Shown here: positions 55,590-63,151 of the stretch, one piece after another
Numbering within the stretch: position 1 is the stretch's first letter
Layout: every line of letters begins with the position of its first letter
Origin: RECM01 sp047921215
GTDB taxonomy: Bacteria; Bacteroidota; Rhodothermia; Balneolales; Cyclonatronaceae
Assembly (NCBI GenBank): GCA_047921215.1
Contig: JBLRWO010000012.1
Coordinates: 1 to 64,000 of the forward strand
Reading direction: 5' to 3'
DNA length: 64,000 nucleotides
The notes under the pieces: model-generated
Databases searched by the model: none
Told to the model about the DNA's origin: nothing
What the model saw: the letters and a program-made list of their open reading frames with translations, nothing else
Made by a program: the position numbers and the translations under genes

Positions 55590-56672
55590 ATGAAAACGTT
55601 AAAATCAATTTGCGTACTGTGCATCATATTACCGGTTTTAAACTGGCCGGCGAATGCATCCGCTTTACCTTTCCAGGACACATTACTTCTGCAGCTGACG
55701 GATACTACGGGAACCAGTCAGACTATTGATTCCGTGGCAGGTCCCGTTGATACTGTATCTACACCGGTATCGGCTGTTTCGGATGAAACGGAGGCCGAAA
55801 CAAGCGTTAGTAAGGAACCCGTTGGTAATGTCGACCCGCAGAATAACAGCGATAACGCGCAAACTGATGGCTCAAAAATACTGGATGAAGTACAGGATAT
55901 TATTTCATTCAGGAAATTGTTCAGTTCAGCGCTTGTGCTTTTAATGATCTACTTTGTACTGCGTTTTTTCACATCACTGATTGAAAATCTGGCAGAACGT
56001 TTTACCAGCAACCGGCTTGTTCTGAAAAGGATCATTCCGATTCTCAAGATTACACTCTGGTCGCTGGGTCTTTATTTTGTGATCGCCGGAATTCTTGATC
56101 CACCCATAGAAACCATTATAACAGTAAGTGCATCGGTTGGTATTGCCGTCGGTTTTGCCTCACAGGACATCCTGCGGAATGTGTTTGGCGGAATCATGAT
56201 TGTTCTGGACAAACCTTTTCAGGTCGGCGACAAAATCGAAATTGCCGGTCACTATGGAGAGGTTATTGAAATCGGGTTACGATCCGTACGAATAGTTACC
56301 GGAGATGATTCCGTGATTTCCCTGCCTAACGGTGAACTAATGAACAAGGCCGTTTCGAACTCCAATTCCAGTGCCCTTGACTGTCAGGTAGTATCTGAAA
56401 TTTATCTTCCGGCCGGTGTGGACCTGATTGAAGTAAGGGAACTGGCTTATAAAGCTGCTGCTACATCAAGATATGTATACCTGAATAAACCTGTTGTGAT
56501 CAATGTGCTGAATGAGATTCACCACAACCGTTTCATTGTCAAGTTGCGGGTAAAAGCCTACGTACTTGACATTCGATATGAATTCCGTTTTAAGAGCGAT
56601 ATGACAGAGCTGATTCTTACCGAACTATCCAGAAGAGGTATTATGGCTGCTGAATTACCGGAAAAATTGTAA
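55590..56672 (+). CDS. Mechanosensitive channel of the MscS family
   Basis: 360 residues from the ATG at 55590; a TTG at 55572 would overlap the ATPase stop but puts extra residues before the signal peptide. The signal segment MKTLKSICVLCIILPVLNW is followed by a Thr/Asp/Ser-rich periplasmic linker (about 25-95), then TM1 (FSSALVLLMIYFVLRFF), TM2 (IIPILKITLWSLGLYFVIA) and the pore helix TM3 (VSASVGIAVGFASQDILRN, then FGGIMIVLDKPFQVGD), the beta domain (VISLPNGELMNKAVSN) and the C-terminal alpha/beta domain. The pore has the alanine/glycine packing of MscS. It opens under membrane tension to release solutes, or it may have a specialised signalling role next to the ATPase. Confidence 0.9.
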   Translation: MKTLKSICVLCIILPVLNWPANASALPFQDTLLLQLTDTTGTSQTIDSVAGPVDTVSTPVSAVSDETEAETSVSKEPVGNVDPQNNSDNAQTDGSKILDEVQDIISFRKLFSSALVLLMIYFVLRFFTSLIENLAERFTSNRLVLKRIIPILKITLWSLGLYFVIAGILDPPIETIITVSASVGIAVGFASQDILRNVFGGIMIVLDKPFQVGDKIEIAGHYGEVIEIGLRSVRIVTGDDSVISLPNGELMNKAVSNSNSSALDCQVVSEIYLPAGVDLIEVRELAYKAAATSRYVYLNKPVVINVLNEIHHNRFIVKLRVKAYVLDIRYEFRFKSDMTELILTELSRRGIMAAELPEKL

Positions 56673-56736
56673 AAACCGGGCATCACCTGGCAAGTCTGCA
56701 CAGCAATGCCATAAAAACAGGTAGTCTTCCGGTTTG

Positions 56737-57501
56737 TCAATAACGGCGCTTTTTGGTTGACCTGGAGGCGGACTGGAGATAATTTTCAGCGTGCAGAAGA
56801 AAAATGGAAGGTTTTTTATCGATATCAGGAAGGGGTCCCGATTTCCATGCGGCAACCGATTTAGTGGCTACATATTCATCTTTAAGTGTAAGATTTGTGG
56901 CGATACAAATCAGGGTACTGTCGCTGCAGATTTCGATGATGTCATTAAATAGTTCCATGTTTCTGTAGGGTGCCTCCATAAAGATCCGGGTTTCCCGGTT
57001 GCGTGAGGAGTGCTTCTCAATTTCAGCAATGGTGGATCTGCGTTTTTTCTTCTCAATAGGCAGATATCCGCTGAATGCAAATTGCTGCCCGTTGAGACCT
57101 GAAGCCATAAGAGCAAGCAGGATGGATGAGGGGCCAACAAGGGGTACTACCCTGTAGCCCTGCTGATGGGCAAGTCCTGCCATCATAGCACCGGGATCGG
57201 CAATTCCCGGACAACCCGCATCGGTTAATACTCCCAGGTCGTGACCCTGTCTGAGTACATCCATATAGGAATGAGCGTCTCTGGCCGGGGTGTTTTTATC
57301 GAGAGAGTAGAAAAACAGTTCAAACTCCTGGCGTGGATGTTCACAGAATTTCAGGAATGAGACTGCGTTTTTGAGATTTTCAACGGCAAAATGGGTGATT
57401 GATCTCAGTACCCTGATGGTGTCGGCGGGTAAACCGGTTTGTTCGGCATTGCGGCCCAGTGGAGTTGGTATCAGATAAAGAGTTCCGGGTTCTGTGGTCA
57501 A
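56737..57501 (-). CDS. Second RsmI-like SAM methyltransferase (COG0313 paralogue)
   Basis: 254 residues of the tetrapyrrole-methylase/RsmI superfamily, starting TLYLIPTPLGRNAEQ after a TTG at 57499-57501 (an in-frame stop lies just upstream and no ATG is available). Motifs are altered relative to RsmI: ITHFAVENLKNAVSFLK in place of the CEDTR block, GVLTDAGCPGIADPGAMM retained, VVPLVGPSSILLALMASGLN retained, and a divergent C-terminal half. The true RsmI is at 41181, so this paralogue likely methylates something else. Convergent with the MscS gene; 9 bases after the membrane protein gene that precedes it on this strand. Confidence 0.8.
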   Translation of the reverse strand: MTTEPGTLYLIPTPLGRNAEQTGLPADTIRVLRSITHFAVENLKNAVSFLKFCEHPRQEFELFFYSLDKNTPARDAHSYMDVLRQGHDLGVLTDAGCPGIADPGAMMAGLAHQQGYRVVPLVGPSSILLALMASGLNGQQFAFSGYLPIEKKKRRSTIAEIEKHSSRNRETRIFMEAPYRNMELFNDIIEICSDSTLICIATNLTLKDEYVATKSVAAWKSGPLPDIDKKPSIFLLHAENYLQSASRSTKKRRY

Positions 57502-57510
57502 AACGATATA

Positions 57511-57996
57511 TTATTTTATAAGTTGAAATTCAGGTGAATCGGTTTCACCACTTTTATTTTTAATGATAACGTAACGGGACACCCCTATACTGACACCAAT
57601 AAGAATGATCAGCGATATGACAAGAATGGCAATATTGATGCGGATAACCTGCATCTGAATATCAAATGTTGGCACCAGAATTACTTCCTGTCCCGAATTT
57701 TCAAGATATCTTACCGGGAGGTTTTCATATTCCATTAGCCTGGCGGCATGTTGCACAGCCAGAGATAACTTTCGTTCAACCACCTGGCCATCTGATGCAG
57801 TAAAGCGAACCACAATGTAGCCATTGGTCTGGGCTGCTATCTGTTTAATCCGGAAATCTGTAACCTCGGCATCATGAAGTTCACCTTCAGACATGGTTTT
57901 TTTAGCATCAAACAGGACGTTTATCTGGTGCAGTTGAAGAAACAGCAGGTATGCCGGTATCAGCCATACAAAGTGCAGCAGATTGCGCGGTTTCAT
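57511..57996 (-). CDS. Two-helix membrane protein with external beta domain
   Basis: 161 residues. N-terminal helix (LLHFVWLIPAYLLFLQLHQI), a middle domain (about 35-115; TNGYIVVRFTASDGQVVERK) with the look of DUF3592, then a second helix (INIAILVISLIILIGVSIGV) and a charged tail. Function unknown. ATG start. The small 54-residue membrane protein gene lies 15 bases upstream and the methylase gene 9 bases downstream on the same strand, so the three are likely one transcript with the kinase-like gene at 58187. Confidence 0.65.
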   Translation of the reverse strand: MKPRNLLHFVWLIPAYLLFLQLHQINVLFDAKKTMSEGELHDAEVTDFRIKQIAAQTNGYIVVRFTASDGQVVERKLSLAVQHAARLMEYENLPVRYLENSGQEVILVPTFDIQMQVIRINIAILVISLIILIGVSIGVSRYVIIKNKSGETDSPEFQLIK

Positions 57997-58011
57997 TGAA
58001 TAGTATGGTAT

Positions 58012-58176
58012 CTAAAAATGATAGAATATCGCGTAGTAAATAACGTACAACCAACCCAGAATGCCATGAATAATGGCCCAGAGAAGTGATTGGTTGGCCG
58101 ACCAGGAAATTGTGACAGCGAGAACAGTGCCAAAGGTTATGCCGCCTTTTACATAGGTTGCTTTATAGGTTTTCAT
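58012..58176 (-). CDS. 54-residue membrane protein
   Basis: Short frame MKTYKATYVKGGITFGTV with a hydrophobic segment (TFGTVLAVTISW) and a second one LLWAIIHGILGWLYVIYY, ending AIFYHF. Starts at the ATG at 58174-58176 and stops at 58012, 15 bases before the DUF3592-like gene and 10 bases after the kinase-like gene. Two predicted helices and the aromatic-rich second helix give the look of the small membrane proteins common in Bacteroidota genomes. Its codon use and the tight spacing support a real gene. Confidence 0.7.
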   Translation of the reverse strand: MKTYKATYVKGGITFGTVLAVTISWSANQSLLWAIIHGILGWLYVIYYAIFYHF

Positions 58177-58186
58177 AACAACGGTT

Positions 58187-58882
58187 TTACAACAATTTTC
58201 TGACTTTCAATGCATGTATAACAACATCAGCCATCTCATCCACATTAAAGTAATCATTCCTCAGAATGAGATGATAAAAAGACGGATCTGCGATATCTTT
58301 ATTAGTAAATCGGTAAATAAAATCCCTGCGCTTCAGATTTCGCTCTTCAACAAGACTGGCTGCTTCAACATTCGATATGTCGAATAATTCCGAAACTCTT
58401 TCTATACGGAACTGCAGGCTGGCCGTTATGCGGACATGGAAAAAATTTTCATGATTCTGGGCCACTATGGCCCCGCCTGAACCAACAATAACTGTATTGC
58501 CCCGGCTGCCAATGATTTGCAGATTTTGCGCGATTCTTTTAAATCTGCTGTAATCTGATGGTTTTTTTGAGATAATTGCATCAAGGTCCTGTTGCAACTG
58601 ACTCCGGTAGATTTCATTGACAGATTCGATCAACTCGCGGTTATACTCGTCTCTGTCTGAAATTTCCTTGAGCATATCACTGCTGAACACTGTCCATTCT
58701 GTTCTGCCTTTGCTTAGTCTGCCTGAGATAGCATTGGCAAGCGGAAAACCCTGACAACCAAATTCCCGCGATATGGTTATGCATGGTTTGACTTTGCCTT
58801 TTCTGGTTTTCATATCACCAGAAAATTTTCTGACCTGGAAAGCAATGTTCTGGTCAATTTTTGGAGTGAAAACTGGTTTCAT
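58187..58882 (-). CDS. Cytidylate-kinase-like family protein
   Basis: 231 residues matching the cytidylate-kinase-2 family. Key parts are the P-loop-like PCITISREFGCQGFPLANAI (about residues 34-53), VIVGSGGAIVAQNHENFFHV (about 135-154, the family's GRG-like segment) and the arginine-rich lid HVRITASLQFRIERV followed by EERNLKRRDFIYRFTN. The usual loop is GSGG; here it is GCQG. True CMP kinase activity is unproven for this family. ATG at 58880-58882; a later ATG at residue 24 would still keep the loop. A 104-base gap separates it from the beta-lactamase-fold gene. Confidence 0.75.
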   Translation of the reverse strand: MKPVFTPKIDQNIAFQVRKFSGDMKTRKGKVKPCITISREFGCQGFPLANAISGRLSKGRTEWTVFSSDMLKEISDRDEYNRELIESVNEIYRSQLQQDLDAIISKKPSDYSRFKRIAQNLQIIGSRGNTVIVGSGGAIVAQNHENFFHVRITASLQFRIERVSELFDISNVEAASLVEERNLKRRDFIYRFTNKDIADPSFYHLILRNDYFNVDEMADVVIHALKVRKLL

Positions 58883-58986
58883 GTCCTACCTCATATTTAT
58901 TTCAAATCCATAGTCCGGTGGAAATAAAATCATCCTCTATTAAAAATAACGAATCATGCTGTTAATAAATGCCCGAACGATTAAAA

Positions 58987-60177
58987 TTAACCCGGTAAAT
59001 CAGATGTTTTTTTTAAAAAGTCAGGATTTGTTATCAGCATTCGCTGCAACTCCTGGTTTATAAAATTACTTGAAAGATGCATCCACATTGAGACAGGCAG
59101 TTGCTGAAACATCACTACCTGAATCCGGGTGGTTTGTCCATCCATGCTGCTACCGATGTCTGTTCCGTTGAGCATACTCATTCTGCTGTCGTAAGCGGCC
59201 GCATAACGATTCATTGAATTTTGAATGATCGATCTGTTCTCGGGCCATCGTAGTTTCTGGTAAACCTGATCGGATACCTCCGGCGAAATAAACGACTGTG
59301 AATGGACGGAATGCATTATCTGAGCCAGGTCTGCAGGTTTGATTTTCGGCATGAGATTGTAAAGTCTTCTCATCTGGATAAAATCAAGGTTTAAACCCCT
59401 TTTTCGGGTGATTACCTGAACCCTCTCCCGGAATCCGTCATCGGAAATGTACCTTTCGGTATAATCCCAGGCCTGACTGTTCAGTACATCCGGATCAAGC
59501 TGTTCAAGGTAACGGAGTTGTTCCTCTTGTGTACGGTCAAACAATCTGCCGGCAGACAGTATGTAAAGACCTGTAACAGGAGAGGGCGCATCCATATCAT
59601 AGCCCAGATTCTGTACCAGCCGGGTTATATTCTCCCGGCCAAGCAATATGAGCAGATAATCGTGAACATGAAGGTTACCCTTTACAAGATTTAGATCGAA
59701 CAGGTCATCGAGTCTTATTTTCCCGGTATTATCAATATAACCTGCTTTTGCGGCTTCATTTACTGCATTTCTGAAACTGCTTTCTTCTATACCCGGTATT
59801 ACCAGTTGACCCGGCTGTTCAACTGAGACGAGAGAGTCGGGATTGATTGCGGACACGGCGGCCTGTCGGTAGAATTCGCCAAGCAATAGTGCCAAGCCTG
59901 TTGAACCGTAAACACGGGGAATTTCTGATCCGTAATAGATTCCTGCGGAAGGCTCATCAGGCGAAAAACTCACAATGGATACCTGTTCGGGATGTTCGGC
60001 CACATAGTCAAGCAATCCCTCGATAGAGTACGTTTTGGGTACCCATTCACTACCTTCAGATATACTGACCCTGTTTTCGTATACCGTTCTGAATGCATCC
60101 CAGTTTACATAAAAAACAAATCCCAGAATAATTCCGGCAACCAGCAGGAATACGCCGGCAAATTTTAATAATCGCAT
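58987..60177 (-). CDS. Beta-lactamase-fold protein with degenerate active site
   Basis: 396 residues anchored by an N-terminal helix (LLKFAGVFLLVAGIILGFVFY). The body resembles the class A beta-lactamase/serine-hydrolase fold (Beta-lactamase2-like). YGSTGLALLLGEFYRQAA (about 90-107) sits where the catalytic SxxK box should be, but the lysine is replaced by Leu95; VHDYLLILLGRENITRL (about 170) corresponds to the SDN helix but lacks Ser and Asn. No KTG-like box was found. It is therefore probably a non-catalytic, membrane-anchored binding protein. The assignment to this fold is inferred from pattern only and needs a structure check. Confidence 0.5.
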   Translation of the reverse strand: MRLLKFAGVFLLVAGIILGFVFYVNWDAFRTVYENRVSISEGSEWVPKTYSIEGLLDYVAEHPEQVSIVSFSPDEPSAGIYYGSEIPRVYGSTGLALLLGEFYRQAAVSAINPDSLVSVEQPGQLVIPGIEESSFRNAVNEAAKAGYIDNTGKIRLDDLFDLNLVKGNLHVHDYLLILLGRENITRLVQNLGYDMDAPSPVTGLYILSAGRLFDRTQEEQLRYLEQLDPDVLNSQAWDYTERYISDDGFRERVQVITRKRGLNLDFIQMRRLYNLMPKIKPADLAQIMHSVHSQSFISPEVSDQVYQKLRWPENRSIIQNSMNRYAAAYDSRMSMLNGTDIGSSMDGQTTRIQVVMFQQLPVSMWMHLSSNFINQELQRMLITNPDFLKKTSDLPG

Positions 60178-60321
60178 TAATAAGGCTAAATTTGGTCTCT
60201 ATAATAGTACAGGCCTAATATACGGCAGTTAAGCGTGACCTTTCATTTGAATATTGTATTATTCAGGCATTCTGGCTGCGTACGATCAATTCATTAACGA
60301 TACATTCCCGCACGGAAAACC

Positions 60322-61167
60322 ATGCTAAAAGAATCTTCTTTTGTTAACGGGAGAGGCATAACCATTGCCACCTATTCATCGAAACCACGCAGTGAAGCCC
60401 GGGCCGGTGTTCTTCTCGTTCATGGATATGCCGAATATACCGGACGCTATAAACATGTAATCAGAGAGCTGAACGAAAATGGACTTGCAGTATTTGCAGT
60501 AGATCACCAGGGCCACGGGAACAGCGGGGGAATACGCTGTTATATTAAAGAATTTGATTACTATGTTGATGATCTGGGGGTTTATTTTCAGAAGATTCGA
60601 AAGGAAACAAACCTGAAAACGTGGTTTGTTCTTGGCCACAGTATGGGCGGGGCCATTGCACTAAAATTGGTATTAAGATATCAGGATAATTTCAAGGGGA
60701 TGATTCTGACAGGCCCGATGCTTGAACTTATAACCCGGGTTCCCAAAGCCGTGCAGGAAATGGCGAAATATGTTGCGGCTGTTGCATCAACAGTTCCCGT
60801 GGTAAAACTTGAGACCGAAGCAATCAGCCGTGATCCTGAAGTGGTGAGAAATTACATTAACGACCCCCTGGTTTATTCAGGTCGTGTGAGGGCAAGAATG
60901 GCTGTTCATTTCAGTAATATCAGCAAAAATTCCTCCGCTCTTTTTGCCGGTATTAACTTGCCGTTTTGGGTGGGACATGGCACACTTGACCGGATAACAA
61001 GTCCGGAAGGATCTAAAACGTTATACAGACTGGCATCTTCAACTGACAAAACACTTAAACTATACGACGGTCTTTTCCATGAGATTTTGAACGAACCCGA
61101 AAAGGAGTTGGTGCTGGAGGAAATCTGCTTCTGGATAAAAAAAAATCTACCGGATTCAACAGACTAA
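60322..61167 (+). CDS. Alpha/beta hydrolase, monoacylglycerol-lipase-like
   Basis: 281 residues of the Hydrolase_4 (serine aminopeptidase S33/lysophospholipase) type. LLVHGYAEYTGRYKHVIREL gives the oxyanion HG; VDHQGHGNSGG is the lipase-like turn; the nucleophile is in VLGHSMGGAIALKL; the acid is in HGTLDRITSPEGSK and the histidine in YDGLFHEILNEPEKE. No signal peptide, so cytoplasmic or membrane-associated. Likely acts on monoacylglycerol or lysophospholipid. ATG start; single gene, convergent with the NRDE gene. Confidence 0.87.
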   Translation: MLKESSFVNGRGITIATYSSKPRSEARAGVLLVHGYAEYTGRYKHVIRELNENGLAVFAVDHQGHGNSGGIRCYIKEFDYYVDDLGVYFQKIRKETNLKTWFVLGHSMGGAIALKLVLRYQDNFKGMILTGPMLELITRVPKAVQEMAKYVAAVASTVPVVKLETEAISRDPEVVRNYINDPLVYSGRVRARMAVHFSNISKNSSALFAGINLPFWVGHGTLDRITSPEGSKTLYRLASSTDKTLKLYDGLFHEILNEPEKELVLEEICFWIKKNLPDSTD

Positions 61168-61214
61168 TCGGGCATATAATCTCTGTGGCCGGTATTACGA
61201 GCGCCTTGTATGGG

Positions 61215-61985
61215 TCATTTATCTACTGTGAAGGTGAAGTTTATATCTCTGGCAGGAATCGTGTTGCCTTTCTGATTGATCCTTTCCCTGAATTCGATTT
61301 GCCCGCTTTTTTTTAATAAAAGTATTGTTGAAGACCTTGTACCATAGCCTTCCATTTCAATAAAGGCTGATGATAGTTTTTTTTCAGTCATTCTGTCAAG
61401 ACCTGTGTCGGGTAACAGATGATCGGGTGCGGTTGTTCTGTCTTGAAGCAATGCAAATAAACGTTCATGATCAGGCTTAATGTCGCTGATAATTGCAGAA
61501 AAACTCCTTTTTGCCCTTTCAACCTTTGGCCAAGGTGTATCCAGCAAATGGTTACTCAGTCCATAAATGCCCGGATTTAATTCCTCTGGACGATCCACGA
61601 TGTTTGAGTAGTACCATAAACTGTTTTTATTTCCAAGCAACAGGTTGAATCCGTTAAATCGGTGTGCATCTGGTCTGATCGATTCAATATATGGTTGCGG
61701 TTCAAGATCGCCTGCCAGATAATTAAGGGGAAGATTTCCGCGCGTTGGAGCACTCTTTTTGTGATTTCTCATGTCACGGTAATTCGTAATGGCACAGAAT
61801 TTACCCTTAACAGTTACACCAAGCCACGTTCCACCTGCCTCGAGATCTTTACCAGCCAGTAGTTTCGGATGTTCATCCCAAAATTCTGCCGCCCGGGCCG
61901 GACGTTGCAAAAACTCGTCCCGGTTAGCAGCAAGGATAAGATCAAATTCGGGGTGTGATTTCCAGGCAATTACCAGTAAGCACAT
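61215..61985 (-). CDS. NRDE/TANGO2 family protein
   Basis: 256 residues of the Ntn-hydrolase-like NRDE family (TANGO2). It begins MCLLVIAWKSHPEFDLILAA followed by NRDEF, with the conserved Cys2 and NRDE box, and continues with AGGTWLGVTVKGKFCAITNY and GIYGLSNHLLDTPWPKV. TANGO2 relatives are linked to heme or lipid handling; the reaction in bacteria is not settled. No signal peptide. Cys at position 2 could be the nucleophile after Met removal, as in Ntn enzymes. Confidence 0.88.
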   Translation of the reverse strand: MCLLVIAWKSHPEFDLILAANRDEFLQRPARAAEFWDEHPKLLAGKDLEAGGTWLGVTVKGKFCAITNYRDMRNHKKSAPTRGNLPLNYLAGDLEPQPYIESIRPDAHRFNGFNLLLGNKNSLWYYSNIVDRPEELNPGIYGLSNHLLDTPWPKVERAKRSFSAIISDIKPDHERLFALLQDRTTAPDHLLPDTGLDRMTEKKLSSAFIEMEGYGTRSSTILLLKKSGQIEFRERINQKGNTIPARDINFTFTVDK

Positions 61986-62158
61986 TTCATAGCAATTTTG
62001 GGGATTAAAGGCACTGAAGCTGATATTAACTGGCAGTTACTAAGAAACCCAGTAAGCCAGCTACCCGGCCAGATATACGAAATATACCGATCAACAGATT
62101 ATACCAAATATATTCAGCCGGAAGGCTGCAAAGCCTGTTGCTTATTGTCATCAACAGA

Positions 62159-63151
62159 CTACGCAAGATCCATCCTGAACAGGAAACGGTCAAAAAATAT
62201 CGATAATGTCAGCAGCATGAGACCGGGAAACAGGAACTGATGATATAATTCTTGCCGGTCAATATAAATGATCTCCTCAATGTCAGTCCGTTCAAGTTCA
62301 TCGATCTCGCTGTATACCTGTCGCAGCCCTTCTGTATCAAGGGCGCGATAATATTGACCTCCGGTCATCTCTGCCATTTCTGTAAGCATGGGTTCATCAA
62401 TATCTACCCGGATATTATAATACCTGCGCCCAAAAACTGGATCTTCCACCGGATAAGGGGCAGTACCTTCCGTACTTGCTCCGATAGTGTACATCCTGAT
62501 GCTGTAGGTTTGGGCTAATTTTGCTGAAGTTATCGGATCGATTTCGCCTGCATTATTTTCACCGTCGGTAAGCAGAATTATCACCTTTGAATCTGCCTCA
62601 CTGTTTCTGAGCCTGTTAACGGCCGTGGCAACCCCGACACCAATAGCAGTTCCATCTTTTACAATACCCAGATCAAGAGTTCTTAGCTGTTGCCGAACCA
62701 GCCTGTAATCAAGAGTCGGTGGTACAAGTGTGATGGCCTCACGGGCAAAAACCGATAATCCTATGCGGTCATTCTGACGCCTGTTAACGAACTCTTCGGC
62801 TACATTTTTCACGGCTAACAGTCGGTTCGGCTTCAGGTCTTCGGCCAGCATTGAGCTGGAGATATCAATAACAAGCATGATATCTATTCCCTCAGAAAAT
62901 CGTTCTATCACAGTATTTCGCAACTGAGGTCTCGCCAGTGCTACAATAATCAGTATAATGGATAATAGCTGAGTGGCATAGGTGAGCCAGTTACCAATCG
63001 AACGCCAGTTGCCCGGCAGTTTTTTCAGGTCCGATACATCGGAATACACAACCTGCGCCAGGCGGCGTTTCTTGTAGTGCCAGTATTGCAAAAATGCAAG
63101 AACCGGCAGAAGTAGTAGTGCCCATAACCATTCAGGATTCACCCAAATCAT
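62159..63151 (-). CDS. batA: VWA-domain membrane protein BatA
   Basis: 330 residues. Two N-terminal membrane helices (WLWALLLLPVLAFLQYW and LLSIILIIVALARPQL) are followed by a von Willebrand A domain with an intact metal-binding MIDAS (MLVIDISSSMLAEDL, then DGTAIG and LLTDGENNAGEID) and a C-terminal helix (FLFPGLMLLTLSIFFDRFLF). This is the BatA layout of the aerotolerance (Bat) operons of Bacteroidota. The start overlaps the stop of the preceding membrane gene (ATGA). The next gene of the operon, expected on the 62159 side, is not seen: the frames at 61986-62158 are not convincing. Confidence 0.88.
   Translation of the reverse strand: MIWVNPEWLWALLLLPVLAFLQYWHYKKRRLAQVVYSDVSDLKKLPGNWRSIGNWLTYATQLLSIILIIVALARPQLRNTVIERFSEGIDIMLVIDISSSMLAEDLKPNRLLAVKNVAEEFVNRRQNDRIGLSVFAREAITLVPPTLDYRLVRQQLRTLDLGIVKDGTAIGVGVATAVNRLRNSEADSKVIILLTDGENNAGEIDPITSAKLAQTYSIRMYTIGASTEGTAPYPVEDPVFGRRYYNIRVDIDEPMLTEMAEMTGGQYYRALDTEGLRQVYSEIDELERTDIEEIIYIDRQELYHQFLFPGLMLLTLSIFFDRFLFRMDLA

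Noticed and set aside
56670..56736. Long-range pairing AAAACCGG ... CCGGTTT between the MscS and methylase genes
   Set aside because: Loop of about 50 bases and no T tract; too weak to call a terminator.
61998..62240. Open frame of 80 codons between the NRDE and batA genes
   Set aside because: Runs into the 3' end of batA on the opposite strand, has no recognisable domain and is likely chance.
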